From Mucilaginibacter phenanthrenivorans (GTDB lineage: Bacteria > Bacteroidota > Bacteroidia > Sphingobacteriales > Sphingobacteriaceae), in contig NZ_JAHVAP010000004.1 of assembly GCF_024721155.1 (NCBI RefSeq), forward strand, positions 310,001 through 374,000: 64,000 bases of DNA, in the 5' to 3' direction. The position numbers were made by a program, and so were the translations under genes. Shown one piece after another: positions 63,988 to 64,000 of this stretch. The notes under the pieces were generated by a model that saw nothing but the letters and a program-made list of their open reading frames with translations, did not search any database and was not told where the DNA came from. Position 1 is the first letter of the stretch; every line of letters starts with the position of its first letter.

Positions 63988-64000
63988 TCTATCATCCTAT

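Overview
The window is Bacteroidota DNA, most like the family Sphingobacteriaceae (Mucilaginibacter/Pedobacter-like; genus level is inference). The signs are a type IX secretion C-terminal sorting domain, TAnnTTTG -7 promoter boxes without Shine-Dalgarno leaders, LytS/LytTR and TonB-receptor gene sets, a FucP-type sugar transporter, and DUF families typical of the phylum (DUF6588, DUF4783).

Region 1 (1-17.7 kb) looks accessory. A minus-strand operon (12240 down to the left edge) encodes, in transcription order, a 971-aa predicted outer-membrane barrel protein, a TANFOR/FN3-like secreted protein, a small lipoprotein, a 2264-aa RHS-family secreted protein, a 258-aa exported protein and the start of one more exported protein. 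Diverging from it is a 1191-aa PKD-domain adhesin-like protein with a T9SS sorting domain. The block is GC-richer than the rest and ends at a decayed tyrosine integrase beside tRNA-Phe, which suggests an old integration site.

Region 2 (17.7-30.5 kb) holds an HdrC/HdrB-like iron-sulphur pair with a DUF2750 gene between them. It also holds a TonB receptor-TPR-LytS kinase-LytTR regulator operon, an esterase, a YdeI-family gene and, 0.6 kb beyond it, a decayed YdeI relative, and the transglycosylase mtgA.

Region 3 (30.8-64 kb) is mostly housekeeping: rpsF-rpsR-rplI, pabC, rluD, a PurF-like amidotransferase, a FucP-type transporter, a dCMP deaminase-like gene, cmk, arfB, lpxR, lon, gpmI, nadC, plsY, pabB, purA, a Fur-family gene and a RelA/SpoT gene. 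A small double-glycine-leader Cys-rich peptide gene (52876-53103) is a candidate natural-product precursor.

Two patterns run across the window. First, intergenic gaps repeatedly hold arrays of short degenerate words (GATTAGAGA, TTGATTGAG, TTAAGTC, ATTTCGG, AGTTGGCAG and others). Many are inverted pairs, and many touch or supply a stop codon. Second, at least five genes have a TAnnTTTG box only 3-6 bases before the start codon, which predicts leaderless mRNAs.
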